Source of the DNA: Mimachlamys varia
Lineage: Eukaryota > Mollusca > Bivalvia > Pectinida > Pectinidae
Assembly (NCBI GenBank): GCA_947623455.1
Contig: OX392528.1
Coordinates: 54,516,322-54,580,321 of the forward strand
Length of the DNA: 64,000 nucleotides
Direction of reading: 5' to 3'
The notes below the pieces were generated by a model. The model ran no database searches and was not told the origin of the DNA. It saw only the letters and a list, made by a program, of their open reading frames with translations. Shown in pieces: positions 15,201 through 30,200 of this stretch. The translations under genes and the position numbers were made by a program. How positions within the stretch are numbered: position 1 is the stretch's first letter; every line of letters begins with the position of its first letter.

Positions 15201-18200
15201 TTATTTAATCAACAGGAATTATCTGTCAGACCTATTTGAAGAGTGAGCTATCAACATTTGCAGAGATTTACTAGACATACACACATATTTGTGTTTGTAA
15301 TGACACAGTTGAGCTAAACGAATTGTCTTCGAGCACACAAACTTCAGCCATTATTGCAGACTAGCTTCCAAAAGCGTATAGAGCAGAGCTGCATGTTTAA
15401 ATATTGGAACAATGTCCGAGTGTTAGCTAACAATTGATAAAGCTAATCTGATATCAATCACTTAATAAATATTTAGTTATTGATGTTTATCTTGCTAAGT
15501 GAAACAGAATTGAACTGCTGTGAATATCACATTATATCTTAATCTATTTTTATTGTTTAAATATTAGTATTTTTATTTGACAGAACATAATTTGTGTATA
15601 GAAGCTTCCGTCTGTCTGTCTGTCTGCGGGTTCAGACTTAGAATTTAACTAAAAAGATAACTTATTTAATTATTCTTCAATATTCTTTTCATGAAACTGA
15701 GTAAGCATTAAACCTGATATACATGTACAAAAGGGGCCACGGTGGACTAGAGGTTAAGGTGTCTGACACTCTACCATTAGCCCTCCACCTCTCTACCTCT
15801 GGGTTGTGAGTTCAAAACCCAATTGAGGCAGTTGCAAAGTACTGACCATAGGTCAGTGGTTTTTCTTTGGGTACTCTGGCTTTCCTCCACACCCAAGACC
15901 TGGCATGTTCTTAAATGACCCTGGCTGTTGATATGACGTTAAACAAAATAAACACGCCAACCAACATGAACAAAAACATAGGTTATTGTTTGAAGTTGAA
16001 TTACTCTCGGATTGGTCAACTTTATATACCGTAAAAACTCGTGTAATTTACGCACCAGTGTAATTTGTGTACCCTAAAAATCACCCAAAAACTGCTGGAA
16101 AAAGGTCTGTATCAATATAATTTACGCACCCAAAAAAATGGAAAAAATCGCCAGGTTGACGACCATTACTTGGCTCGTTCTCATGTCATTCAATATTCTT
16201 TTTTCTCTTTATAGGTGACGAATTTTTTCCAGTAAATAAAAAAAAACATGGATGAGTTTGTGTTATTATTTATTAGAAAAATATATACATCTCAGACACT
16301 GCATCTTTATATCCATACATAGAGATTTAAACCAAATGATAGCTGTGGTGGTACCCATGATTGAGGTACCATAGAATTAATGTTTATATACAAAAACAAT
16401 GTAAATTTGGTCTCCTAAGGGCTGAGGCAATTTCCGAATAAAATTATGTTTAAATCTTTTAAAAGCTTCTCATCTTAAACAATTAATCTTAATTCAACCA
16501 AATTACTATGAAACTGCCTTGTGGCCAAGGAGTCAAAATTTTTGTTGTTTTATACGGGATGGTAGTTGTTGTTCATCATGGAACTGAAAAGCAAAGCCCA
16601 AAGAATGAAAATAATTATTTAATTTCTTAATGAGATGAATTTGTTTTAATTGCTTATAAATATCCTGATAAGCAATACAGGCAAGCAATACAGGCCTTCT
16701 GAGCCTTTTGTTGTGTTGGCTTAATGTGATTGGAGATGTAAGGAGATTTAGTATACTGGTACATATTTGATGATAAGTGTGTTTACAATCACAGTTTAAT
16801 ATGAATATTGTATATGAAATTCATTTTACAGAGGCCAACTCAGTATTGAAAGTAGAAGAAGATATTCTCAGCCCTATACCTTGCTAATATTTGCACACAG
16901 AACATTGATGTTGATTTAAATAACAACCCTTTTAAATATTTTTATTCTTTTTCTTTTTAGAAGTGTTTAGCTTTGTTGGAAATTTTATTACTTTTTGTTT
17001 TGGATTGATACACTTGCAATCATTATTCACAATAATTTCCTCTTTGATTTCAGGAACTCTTCACTTGAGGATTTGGAGAGACAAATTATTCAAGATGACA
17101 AACCACCATTATCAGGTAGGTCATATATAGGTCATAGGTTATTATCATAGGTCATAGGTCGTTATCATATGTCGTTATCATAGGGCCATGTATCTTCCTG
17201 TTATCTGATTATATGAAATGATGATGACCTGTGCCTGGATCATTTCAGGTTTTGAACTTATTCACCCATGAACATTTGAACTCTTCCAATTCAAAAGTAG
17301 GAATAGTCTATGATATCAAATTTCGGGGATGAATGAGTTAAAGAGTAAACTCATATTTCTACCAAAAATAGGGGGCTTATACTGTTAAACAGGAAATAGC
17401 TGTGGGTACTTTTCCTTATTGGTTTGAAGCAATTCAAACAGATGGGCGTGTCTTAGGTATGGTGGGCAGGGCTAAACATGAATGAGCCATGATTCTTACA
17501 CAGATTTCAGCATGGTCCATGTCTGAATGAAGCATTCATTGCCAATGAATATGTTAGCAAGAATAATACGCAAGAATAGTCCAGCTTTTTGGTCGAATGG
17601 GAGATGATGAGCTATTATAAGTTAAATACTTTGTTATTTTAGGTTACAACAGTGGACAAGCTGTAGGTACTGACCAGGATAAATCTCGCCATGGCAACCA
17701 GTCCCCATCAGGCCAGTCTGTTCCGCCCCGTCCCTACCTACCATATATGGGCATGCCTACAGCATCAATGTACATGCAGCCAGTAGCTCCCTATATGTCC
17801 AATTACATGGGCGCTTCATTCCAGCCGGGAAATTTCCTTTCCCCGCCTCGATACTTCAATCCAGGAATGAGGCCACCAGCCCCTTTTTTCCCACAGAGGT
17901 ACAGTCCCAGTACAGCTGGGTCCGCTAACACATCCGGTGAACAAATGGACAACCCTCTGAGAGTTGGGGATCTACAGTCTTCTCCTCCGGGGAAAGGGGA
18001 GAGTGGTGACCCCCCGGGGCCTTCAGGGGAAGGTCAGGTGAAGGACGCGACCAACAGCTATCCCTTTAGGGCCTCCACTTTACACCATCACACATCACCT
18101 CCTTTCAACCCCTACATGAGTGACCCCAACTATGCAAGATTTACTAGCGGACTCAACATGGCTGCTGGTCATTTGTCCAGTCCGATTCGGCCAGAAGACC

Positions 18201-21200
18201 AAGCGAAACAGATTGCGTTACTAATGGCTGAACTGGAAAACGAGAAGGCTTGCAACAAAAAGGTAGGTTTTGTGTGATGGATAAATGTACGGCTCGGATT
18301 TTAGAGATTCCATATTTTCCGTAATCAGCACCGGGGGTTAACCCCCCCCAATATAAACGCCCCTCCCCCTTCTACAGAAGTATAAGAATTATATAAGTGC
18401 CCCCACCAAACATTACACAACTAGATGATTCTACTTAACGGTATGACAAACCTCACCGTGCAAATGTTTACAAGAAAAAGCACAAACTAATATTGATAAC
18501 ATGTGTACAAATGGTCCGAAATTCATGACAATATCGTCGCACATCAGGAGTAACTACCCATTCTAGTCATGATACATTGTACATATTTAACTTTATAAAA
18601 ACCACAATTTCGTGCAGATCTTAGTTTTGTTATTCTATTAAGTGCCCCCCTTTGGAACAATGTTTTTAAGCGCACTGGGTGCTAAATATGGCGAATATGA
18701 TGGACAAAGTTTTGTTTTAAGGTTAAATGACATATGAATCAACAAGTGCCATTATTGTCTTTGTTTTGTTTGAAATCCAATAAAAAACATGAAAGAAAAA
18801 AGATGAGAAAATGTTACTTTTCCTCTTTTTGCTTTTTCCAGTTGGTGGACAGATTGGCGGATGCGGAAATAGAACTGGAGACGTCCAAGATGTCCGTAAA
18901 GGTGTCCAGTGTTGACCGTGATACTGAGGCTGGCAAAGCAGCGGGTGAGTGGTTAAATACAAGTCCTCCTTATCATCATCAAGTTACAGGCATTATATTG
19001 AAGCAAATGTACATACTTGCCAAATTTGAAATTTCCATGGGGGAGAGAGATTACGCATGCTCAGATTTGAAAACATAATATATATATATGTTTGTACATC
19101 CAAAAGGAAAAAAACTAGTTTTAAATGGCTTGTTTGAGCTGTTATTTCACATGAAATCATCAGATCATTCACTGGATGAAAATGAAAAAATTAGTGTCCA
19201 AAATCAGGAGTCTCCCTCCTAAATAGGGAGAGTTGGCAAGTTCCTAAATAGAGAGAGTTGGCAAGTTTCTAAATAGGGAGTGTTGGCCAGCTCCTAAATA
19301 GGGAGAGTTGACAAGTTCCTAAATAGGGAGGGTTGACAAGTTCCTAAATAGGGAGAGTTGGCAAGATCCTAAATAGGGAGAGTTGGCAAGTTCCTAAATA
19401 GGGAGAGTTGGCAAGTTCCTAAATAGGGAGAGCTTTTGGCAAGTTCTTAGATAAGGAGAGTTGGCAAGTTCCTAAATAGGGAGGGTTGGCAATTCCTAAA
19501 TAGGGAGAGTTGGCAAGTTCCTAAATAGGGAGAGTTGGCAAGTTCCTAAATAGGGAGAGTTGGCAAGTTCCTAAATAGGGAGAGTTGGCAAGTTCCTAAA
19601 TAGGGAGAGTTAGCAAGTTCATAAATAGGGAGGGTTGGCAAGTTCCTAAATAGGGAGAGTTGGCAAGTTCCTAAATAGGGAGAGTTGGCAAGTTCCTAAA
19701 TAGGGAGGGTTGGCAAGTTCCTAAATAGGGAGAGTTGGCAAGTTCCTAAATAGGGAGAGTTGGCAAGTTCCTAAATAGGGAGGGTTGGCAAGTTCCTAAA
19801 TAGGGAGAGTTGGCAAGTTCTTAAATAGGGAGAGTTGGCAAGTTCCTAAATAGGGAGGGATGGCAAGTTCCTAAATAGGGAGAGATGTTTGCAAGTTTGA
19901 ATATATTGATTGCTGATCAATAAATCTGTGAGGTGATTTATGCACGAAAGACAAAACAAACACATTTTGAAATAGACAATTAGATTAATTCAGGTATTTA
20001 TTTTGTACAAAAAGTAGTTCCCAGGTCTATGTGAATTGTATGATGTCATCACTTCCAATTGAGTTTTTTTCATGTTTTATATACAATATATCCTGAAAAA
20101 AACTAGCATTGCTGGTATATGTAAAATTGTATTATGACTACAGTGTCTGTAACAAAATGAGCTCATAAGAGTTTTGAAAAATTTTGTAGGAATTACGAGG
20201 AAAAATTTTCAGTGATTGAGAGCCTCTACAATTTGTCTTTAATGAGTGACATGACATATGTTTATTAAGATCTGACATTTGGCAGAGAAAAGACAAATGA
20301 TAGATACCCAAAAAGTGTTGATATATAAGAAAAAAATAAGGTACCGTAGACTCTGTTTTGTCCACAATTTTATTATTGTACCCTAGCTGCCACAGATATA
20401 TTTCTCATCTATTCTGCAAAGTCTTTTTGTCTTAGATTTTATCAGTCCATTTAAAAGTTGTTTATATCTAAAAAAAACTTTAAATGTCCCATATAAACTC
20501 ATTATTTTTTGTTGAATGTAATTTAATATGTATATAATTATATACACCCCAAAACCCCAAACAAGTTATCATTGCATTTGATAATGCAAACGTAACAATT
20601 CTCTTAAATAGAAGCTTATCAGGCAGTTAATTTTCCTCTTGATTATGAAACAAATTTTTACGTTTCGGAAGTCATACTTGCCCTGTGCTCATAATGTTCG
20701 CACATTTCCTTATTACCGAGCCCCAAACATGACCAACGGTGAAAGATCAGGATACGATCAATCACAAAACCCAAGCCATTTACACGGACATTACCGGGAA
20801 TGCGACAGAGGACAAATTTGCAATAACAGTTAACGATTTTCTTCTTCCGCTCTTTTCTCCTTCTCCCCTACTGTTTAATATAATGTGTGTCATATCAAGA
20901 GCCAAATGCCACGATTTCAATCAAATACCCTGAAAGATTTATAGTGAAGCTATTGAGATGACGATAACACCTCTTGTCGGGGCGACCTATCACAAGCTTT
21001 CCTCAGGTAGACAGATCCTCATTATTGATCCGATTCAGCTGCTGAGTTGCCGTGACGACAAGATTGATGATCCTCCACGAGTTTTCAATGTGCTTATTGA
21101 TTTCCAACAATTAATTCTAGTGTTACACTAGCCATTTAAAGAGACAATTTTTCACTTTGATGTCGGAACATTCCCGTCCCGTTCAATCATGCACAGGTAT

Positions 21201-24200
21201 ATTATTATCACATGTTTTAGTTTTAACAATTGATTGGCACTGTAATACCAGGTCTCAACATAGCCTGTTTTATGTTTTAAATTGTCATTTTTTCCTTGGA
21301 TTGGGAAATAAACACAGCACATATCAATCAACGTGGAGAACTGGCATGGCCCGGGAGCTTGCAGCGTAGGGAGCCCCCGGTATTGTTCTGTAACGATGTC
21401 AACATCTATTGGTTTTTTACCTCGGCTGTCGGAGACAAATTATCACCATTGAATTAGCAGGTGCAACCAATTTATCCCGTATTAATGACCTTAAACGTTT
21501 TCCTGAATACACGGGATGGGTAGTCAAGTCAAGCCCGAGTCTGTTTTATTGCCGTCGATAACCTGACACCATCAGATAATACACTCCACGCAAAATGAAT
21601 TAAATGTGACGTTATATAATGTCACGGAGTCGTATTATCGCCTCACAAATTGTAGCTCCTCTATTGTATGTCTGAGAAAGAAACAATTCGGAGAGTTTTT
21701 CGGTACAAAATGCAAAACAATACATCAAGCCGCTAATTGAAATAAAATGATATGTTTGAAAATAATGTAGGGCTATTACAATTCATTCACATACTTTATA
21801 TGAATTAATTTTCTGCGAAAAAAGGACTGATGGATATTTTTTTTTAAAATTAATGAAGCATATCATTTCAATTGATAAATAATTAAGTATATGTAATTAA
21901 TGAAGTTTTGTATGCCCAGCCTGATATACAACAAAAGTTTTGTTTTCATTTTAAGTGCATTTTATGATCCGTGAACAAAGTTGGAAAAGATATATATATA
22001 TAGGATAGGGTAATTTGTAATCTACAATGTACATATATATGAGAACTAAGGTATCCTTTTTAATTTTTAATAATATTCAAAGTTTTTATAGACTGATTAA
22101 ACAGGTTTCTTAAGCTTGATGCCTTTTAATTAAAGTTCTAACTCAGAAAATGAATGTCCTCTGGGCACGCTATGGGGGCCCAAAAAAATCATATAGTAAT
22201 ATTGCAATATGTAATAATTAGCTGGATTAAAAGGCGTTTATTAGGTTTTATTTAAATAAAAGAACATATTCAGTATTTTCATGAAATTATGTATTTTCAG
22301 AAAGTTATGTAAATTAATTACCAAGACAAAATGACTGTAATTTAATGAAATTCATCAATAACCATTTACTTGGTGGAATTTATTTCATACTATTGTCATA
22401 AAAATTCATGGTATGTTTACATACCTTAAATAATGTTGTTTCTTATCTAAATCTACTAAAGTCTATACTATTTCATGTGGTACATCCTGATAATGCCAGT
22501 TAAAAATAATTGAAAGTTAATTTGATGTTAACAAAAAAAAAAAATGGCCTGTATGTTAGTGTATGAGGGGTCTTATTGTGGGAGGAGAATGGAGAACCTG
22601 AAGAAACCCTCGTGGTTCGGGCAGATAATCCCAAACTTTGAAAAAAAATCAGGTCAGGGAATCAAACCCCGGCCACCTTGGTGAAAGGCAAGTGCGCTAT
22701 ATCCACTGCAGCAAGCACCCAACCTAAATTTAAAAAAAAAAAATTCCTGTTCAGGACGGCAGGATTGTTTACAGCATCCTGTGTCAGTTTAACGGAATAC
22801 CTGGATGTTGTGTATTCGGTTATCAGTGTATCCCTGCAGCTGCTCATACTGAACCGTAAATGAGTAATGTGTTCACGGCCAAACATCAATGAGTTCACGG
22901 CCTTATAACTTCACTCCTACCTTGCGACTTGTTCTTGATATAAAAAGTTGTGATTGACACCTGCAAAATTTGACTATTGTTTCTCAATCGACCTTACAGT
23001 GTAACAAACAGTGGTCATGCTCTCGTGAACACCCAGGTGACTGCCCGAGGCTTTCGAGTGATTGTAATGTTGCCAGGTCTCGTTCATCACCCAGCTGGTA
23101 TAGTGACTGATTTGGTCAAGGCAGTTAGTAATTATCTCCTCTAATATTTTATAGCCTCTCGTACTTTAAAAAAATATTAATTTGACTAGACCAGGACACG
23201 AAAGGGGAGTAATTATTGATATCGTCAGTCCCTATTCAGACGAATGTTCAGCTGTAGAGTTTTGTCAATGTTGGTCAAAACATTGGGAGTCTTCTGACCA
23301 AGTTTTAAAAGGGGATAAAGGGCTGGAATAAAATTTGAAAAAAAAATAAAATATTAAAATAATGTGATTTTAGTACATGAATATTATTTTAGATCAAAAG
23401 ACTATTGTGATGAGATTGATAATAAATGGAATTGTTTTGTTATGATGGCAGTGTAATGAAATCATTGTGATGAGTTGGCAGTGTACTGAAAGCATTGTTA
23501 TGAGTTGGCAGTGTAACGAAATCATTGTGATGAGTTGGCAGTGTACTGAAAGCATTGTTATGAGTTGGCAGTGTAACGAAATCATTGTTATGAGTTGGCA
23601 GTGTAATGAAATCATTGTTATGAGTTGGCAGTGTAATGAAATCATTGTTATGAGTTGGCAGTGTAATGAAATCATTGTTATGAGTTGGCAGTGTAATGAA
23701 ATCATTGTTATGAGTTGGCAGTGTAACGAAATCATTGTGATGAGTTGGCAGTGTACTGAAAGCATTGTTATGAGTTGGCAGTGTAACGAAATCATTGTGA
23801 TGAGTTGGAAGTGTACTGAAAGCATTGTTATGAGTTGGCAGTGTAACGAAATCATTGTTATGAGTTGGCAGTGTAATGAAATCATTGTTATGAGTTGGCA
23901 GTGTAATGAAATCATTGTTATGAGTTGGCAGTGTAATGAAATCATTGTTATGAGTTGGCAGTGTAATGAAATCATTGTGATGAGTTGGCAGTGTAACGAA
24001 ATCATTGTGATGAGTTGGCAGTGTAATGAAATCATTGTGATGAGTTGGCAGTGTAATGAAATCATTGTTATGAGTTGGCAGTGTAACGAAATCATTGTGA
24101 TGAGTTGGCAGTGTACTGAAATCATTGTTATGAGTTGGCAGTGTAACGAAATCATTGTTATGAGTTGGCAGTGTAATGAAATCATTGTGACGAGTTGGCA

Positions 24201-27200
24201 GTGTAACGAAATCATTGTTATGAGTTGGCAGTGTAATGAAATCATTGTGATGAGTTGGCAGTGTAATGAAATCATTGTGACGAGTTGGCAGTATAATGAA
24301 ATCATTGTGATGAGTTGGCAGTATAATGAAATCATTGTGATGAGTTGGCAGTGTAATGAAATCATTGTTATGAGTTGGCAGTGTAATGAAATCCATGTGA
24401 TGAGTTGGCAGTATAATGAAATCCATGTGATGAGTTGGCAGTGTAATGAAATCATTGTGATGAGTTGGCAGTGTAATGAAATCATTGTGATGAGTTGGCA
24501 GTGTAATGAAATCATTGTAATGAGTTGGCAGTATAATGAAATCATTGTGATGGGTTCGAAGTTCAATTAAGTTGTTTTGATGAGATGGCACAGTGTAATG
24601 AAATTATTGTGATGAGTTGGCAGTATAATTAAGTCATTGTAATGGGATGGCAGTATGATGATGAGATAGTGGTTTTATGGTTATACTGATCCTGGAGCTT
24701 AATGAATGTAGGGGTCAGAAGTGGAATTTAAAAATTGAAATTGAAAAATCTTCTCCAGACACATAAACCCTTGATTGTCATATTGATGGAAAAGTTCATA
24801 GGATGTATTTTACGCAGTATGAATGTACAGTGTACGTATTTTACGAGGAATAAAAGTGAATTTCATTATCCTGATTCATGTATGTAATGTATTTGTTATC
24901 TGCCTTGTAGCACTTGTTCAGGAAGTCCACACGGCTCAGAAAAAGCGGGATGAATCCTCTCAGAAGAGAATAAAAATAGCCAATCAGGAGCGAGATGAGG
25001 CTTTGTTAAGGTTACGACAGGCAGAGATACGACTGGATGACCAGTAAGTAGTCGGTACTGGTTTCTGAAATGTCTATTTGTCAGTGTAGAAAGGTGTTGT
25101 GCGAAAAAAAGTCTATTAAATATTCATGTTTTTTGTCAAAGAATTAAAGTTTCTGTATTACCTGCCCAAGAAATGTTTGTACAGTACTAACATTTGTTAA
25201 AGAATGTGCTATATGACATAATACCGGTACATGTGCTAAGTTTGATGTCATTATAAAAATTTGGGGTGCTATTTAATAGCAATTGTTATAGAAATATGTG
25301 TTATAATTTATTAATTTATTTATAAGACAAGGAAAAGTGTTAGCAGGCTTCATTCAATATGGATGTAACCGCTGAACTTTAATGTCACGATATGAAAGCT
25401 TAAAAAAAAGACTTGTGTGTGAGCTAGGTGTCACAGAAATGTGTGTGCTAGATTTCACAGAAATAAATGTGCAAGATGTCGAAGAAATATGTGTGCTAGA
25501 TGTCAATGAAATGTGCAAGTTAGTTGTCACAGAAATGTGTACGTTAGGTGTCACAGAAATATGTGTGCTAGATGTCACAGAAATGTGTGTGCTATGTTTC
25601 ACAGAAATGTGTTTACCAGAAAATGTCACAGAAATGTGCGTGCTAGGCATCATAGAAATGTGTGCTAAGTGCAACAGAAATGTGTGTGCTAGATGTCATA
25701 CAAATGTGTATGCTAGATGTCACAGAAATGTGTGTGCTAGATGTCATACAAATGTACATTTGTATGTGCTTGGCGTCATACAAAAGTATTGTGTGCAAAA
25801 GGTGTTATACAAATGTGTGTGCTAAGTGTCATACAAATATTTGTGTTATAGGTGTAATAGATACAGTATGTGTACTATAAGTCATAGAAACATGTGTGCT
25901 GTGTGTTGTAGGGGCTATGGAACACCTGAAAGATCAGACAGTGAAGATTTAGAAGAAGATGATCAGGTATGTATTTATAAACAAGCAATTTATGAGTTTT
26001 TCTTTTGTACCCCTTACTTAGGTAAGAGGTGGGTAGGGCGAGTTTGTGTGGGTGTGTGGATTATATATAGTAATCACACGTTTATGTGAGTCTGGTGATT
26101 CACCGAGAATGGTAGTTGTAAGGTGCAATCCTTTAATTGTCCTTCAACTTGTGGGGTGCAATGCAAAAGTATTCACACCTTTTAGGAAATCATTGAACCT
26201 TACAAGTACCGCCCACCAGAATGTCTGTGTTTTATCCCACTATCAAGTTTTACATCTGACCAGATTTTGGTGATAGGTCAAGGTTAAAGGTCATACTGGT
26301 CAACATTGACCTCTGTGGGAATGAAGAGCTTGTTTGTGTACAAGATATATCTCATGAACCCCTGGTCAGATTTGGTTCAAATTCACACCATATCATCACA
26401 CTATCAAATTCTACATCTGATCATATTTTTGTGGTCATATCTATGTTATTGGTAGCAAAACATTTTGGAAATAAAGAGCTTGTGTGCAAGATTCCTCATA
26501 AACCCCTCAACAGATTCAGTTCATATTCACACCACAGTATCGCACTATCATGTTCTTCTTCTACTTCGATTTTACCGGTCATCAGTCAATGTTAAAGGTT
26601 AAAAGGTCACACTTAAACGCTTTGTAGGGTTTGGGGTGGGTTTGGGGTGAGGGTGGGGGTATAACATATCTTTGTCAATCCCTGCTCACTTTAAATTTGT
26701 TCTTATTAGCTTACTGAGTTAATGCTCTGTAAGTCTGTCCCACTTGCACAAAGTTTTCAAGTATCCAAATATGATTAAAAAATTAAGAATAACATGGTTG
26801 TCAAGATCCTCTGTCTAGAATGATCTGATAATCAAATTTGAATGAGGGTTATGGCAATAAGTGTACCAAGCATTAGTCTCATTAAAGTCCTGTCATTCCC
26901 TTCAAAGATATTTTGTGCAAAGCAATTAGCAAATCAGGTCACAGTGGCCTCGTTAAATAGGCACAGATTTTTAATTAATTAGGCGATTATCAAACTTGAA
27001 TAAGAGGTTCAGGTAATAACAAGTTTCATCAAAATCCGATCATTCCTTCAAAAGATATTGTGCGGAAAACAATCCAGATGGATGGGCGGATTCGCTTAAA
27101 GACGGACGAAAACCATTTTTCAGGCGGGGGAATAGTAATGAGATGTTAAGTTGAGGATTACGTTAACCTAGAAGAGTAACAAAGCTAGTTTTGTGGAGTT

Positions 27201-30200
27201 TATGAAGATTATTGATTTGGATATGATGTCGGACCTAGAACAGAGTCACGCCAGCGGGGGGTTCACAATCTATGTAACCCATGTAGCCTCTATATATTAT
27301 ATATGTCTTTGATTGTGTGATAAACAAACGCACAGATGATCCAGGTGAGTTAATGTTGTCGAGGGGCGGAATTTGTAGGATTTATCAACAAACCGACATT
27401 AGTCATCACCTCAGTAGAAATGGAACCAAGAATATATTTCACAGATTTGATCTGACACCATGACATAGCCATTTACTGGTATAATCCAGATTGTTGATCT
27501 GTTTTATCTCTAGATATTTTGCTCTTTGACCTGTAGGAGGGAGAATAAATGAAGGGTGTGGCATTCCTGGGAAATAAAATGAAGGCTCATTAGGAGAAAT
27601 CAGGGCTGATCTTGAGATTCTACCCTTTGAAATGTTAATGAAGGGAACTTAAACTTAGCTTGGTTGGTGGTATTCCTTTACCAAGTTTATATAAATAAAG
27701 ATTTTGATTCACTTTCAAACAAGTTTATTAAGTTATCAATTCCATCGCTTTGTCTGTATTTAATTTATGGCTGTCTATATTTACTGTATGACTGTGTCTA
27801 CATTTACTGTATGACTGTCTATATTTACTGTATGACTGTCTATATTTACTGTATGACTGTATTTATATTTACTGTATGACTGTCAATTTTTACTGTATGA
27901 TTGTGTCTATATTTACTTTATGACTGTCTATATTTACTGTATGACTGTGTCTACATTTACTGTATGACTGTCTATATTTACTGTATGACTGTGTCTACAT
28001 TTACTGTATGACTGTCTATATTTACTGTATGACTGTCTACATTTACTGTATGACTGTCTACATTTACTGTATGACTGTCTATATTTACTGTATGACTGTC
28101 TATTTTTACTGTATGATTGTGTCTATATTTACTGTATGACTGTCTATATTTACTGTATGACTGTCTACATTTACTGTATGACAGTCTATATTTACTGTAT
28201 GACTGTGTGTATATATTAACTGTATGACTGTCTATATTTACGGTATGACAGTGTCTATATATATTTACTGCATGACTGTATTTATATTTACTGTATGACT
28301 GTCTATATTTACTGTATGACTGTCTATATTTACTGTATGACGGTGTCTATATTTACTGTATGACTGTGTCTATATTTACTGTATGACTGTGTGTGTCTAT
28401 ATTTACTGTATGACTGTGTGTGTCTATATTTACTGTATGACTGTGTGTGTCTATATTTACTGTATGACTGTCTATATTTACTGTATGACTGTCTATATTT
28501 ACTGTATGACTGTCTATATTTACTGCATGACTGTCTATATTTACTGTATGGCTGTCTATATTTACGGTATGACAGTGTCTATATTTACTGCATGACTGTA
28601 TTTATATTTACTGTATGACTGTCTATATTTACTGTATGACTGTCTATATTTACTGTATGATGGTGTCTATATTTACTGTATGACTCTATATTTACTGTAT
28701 GACGGTGTCTATATTTACTGTATGACTGTCTATATTTACTGTATGACTGTGTCTATATTTACTGTATGGCTGTGTGTGTCTATATTTACTGTATGACTGT
28801 CTATATTTACTGTATGACTGGTTTATATTTACTGTATGACTATGTCTATATTTACTGTATGACTGTCTATATTTACTGTATGATGGTGTCTATATTTACT
28901 GTATGACTGTCTATATTTACTGTATGACTGTCTATATTTACTGTATGACTGTCTATATTTACTGTATGACTGTGTGTATATATTAACTGTATGACTGTCT
29001 ACATTTACTGTATGACTGTCTATATTTACTGTATGATGGTGTCTATATTTACTGTATGACTGTCTATATTTACTGTATGACGGTGTCTATATTTACTGTA
29101 TGACGGTGTCTATATTTACTGTATGACTGTCTACATTTACTGTATGACTGTGTGTATATATTAACTGTATGATGGTGTCTATATTTACTGTATGACTGTC
29201 TATATTTACTGTATGACTGTCTATATTTACTGTATGACTGTATTTATATTTACTGTATGACTGTCTATATTTACTGTATGACTGTGTCTATATTTACTGT
29301 ATGACTGTCTATTTTTACTGTATGACTGTCTATATTTACTGTATGACTGTCTATATTTACTGTATGACTGTCTATATTTACTGTATGACTGGGTCTATAT
29401 TTACTGTATGACTGGTCTATATTTACTGTATGACTGTCTATATTTACTGTATGACTGTCTATATTTACTGTATGACTGTCTATATTTACTGTATGACTGT
29501 GTCTATATTTACTGTATGACTGTCTATATTTACTGTATGACTGTCTATATTTACTGTATGACTGTCTATATTGACTGTATGACTGTGTCTATATTTACTT
29601 TATGACTGTGTCTATATTTACTGTATGACTGTGTCTATATTTACTGTATGACTGTCTATATTTACTGTATGACTATGTCTATATTTACTGTATGACTGTG
29701 TCTATATTTACTGTATGATTGTGTGTGTCTATATTAACTGTATGACTGTGTCTATATTTACTGTATGATTGTGTGTGTCTATATTAACTGTATGACTGTC
29801 TATATTTACTGTATGACTGTGTCTATATTTACTGTATGACTGTCTATATTTACTGTATGACTGTCTATATTGACTGTATGACTGTGTCTATATTTACTTT
29901 ATGACTGTGTCTATATTTACTGTATGACTGTGTCTATATTTACTGTATGACTGTCTATATTTACTGTATGACTGTCTATATTTACTGTATGACTGTGTCT
30001 ATATTTACTGTATGATTGTGTGTGTCTATATTAACTGTATGACTGTCTATATTTACTGTATGACTGTGTCTATATTTACTGTATGACTGTCTATATTTAC
30101 TGTATGACTGTCTATATTTACTGTATGACTGTCTATATTGACTGTATGACTGTGTCTATATTTACTTTATGACTGTGTCTATATTTACTGTATGATTGTG

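Noticed and set aside
23394..24591. Three overlapping long open frames (367-390 codons) on both strands
   Set aside because: They are frames through the 30-bp minisatellite; the period is a multiple of three, so absence of stops is automatic. The region is intronic.
25382..25880. Open frames of Cys/Val/Met-rich repeats
   Set aside because: Frames through the 24-bp tandem array in intron 25044-25911.
27664..29605. Open frames of YIYCMTV-type or LYLLYDC-type repeats
   Set aside because: Frames through the 21-bp minisatellite; short units interrupted by spacer changes that break the frames.
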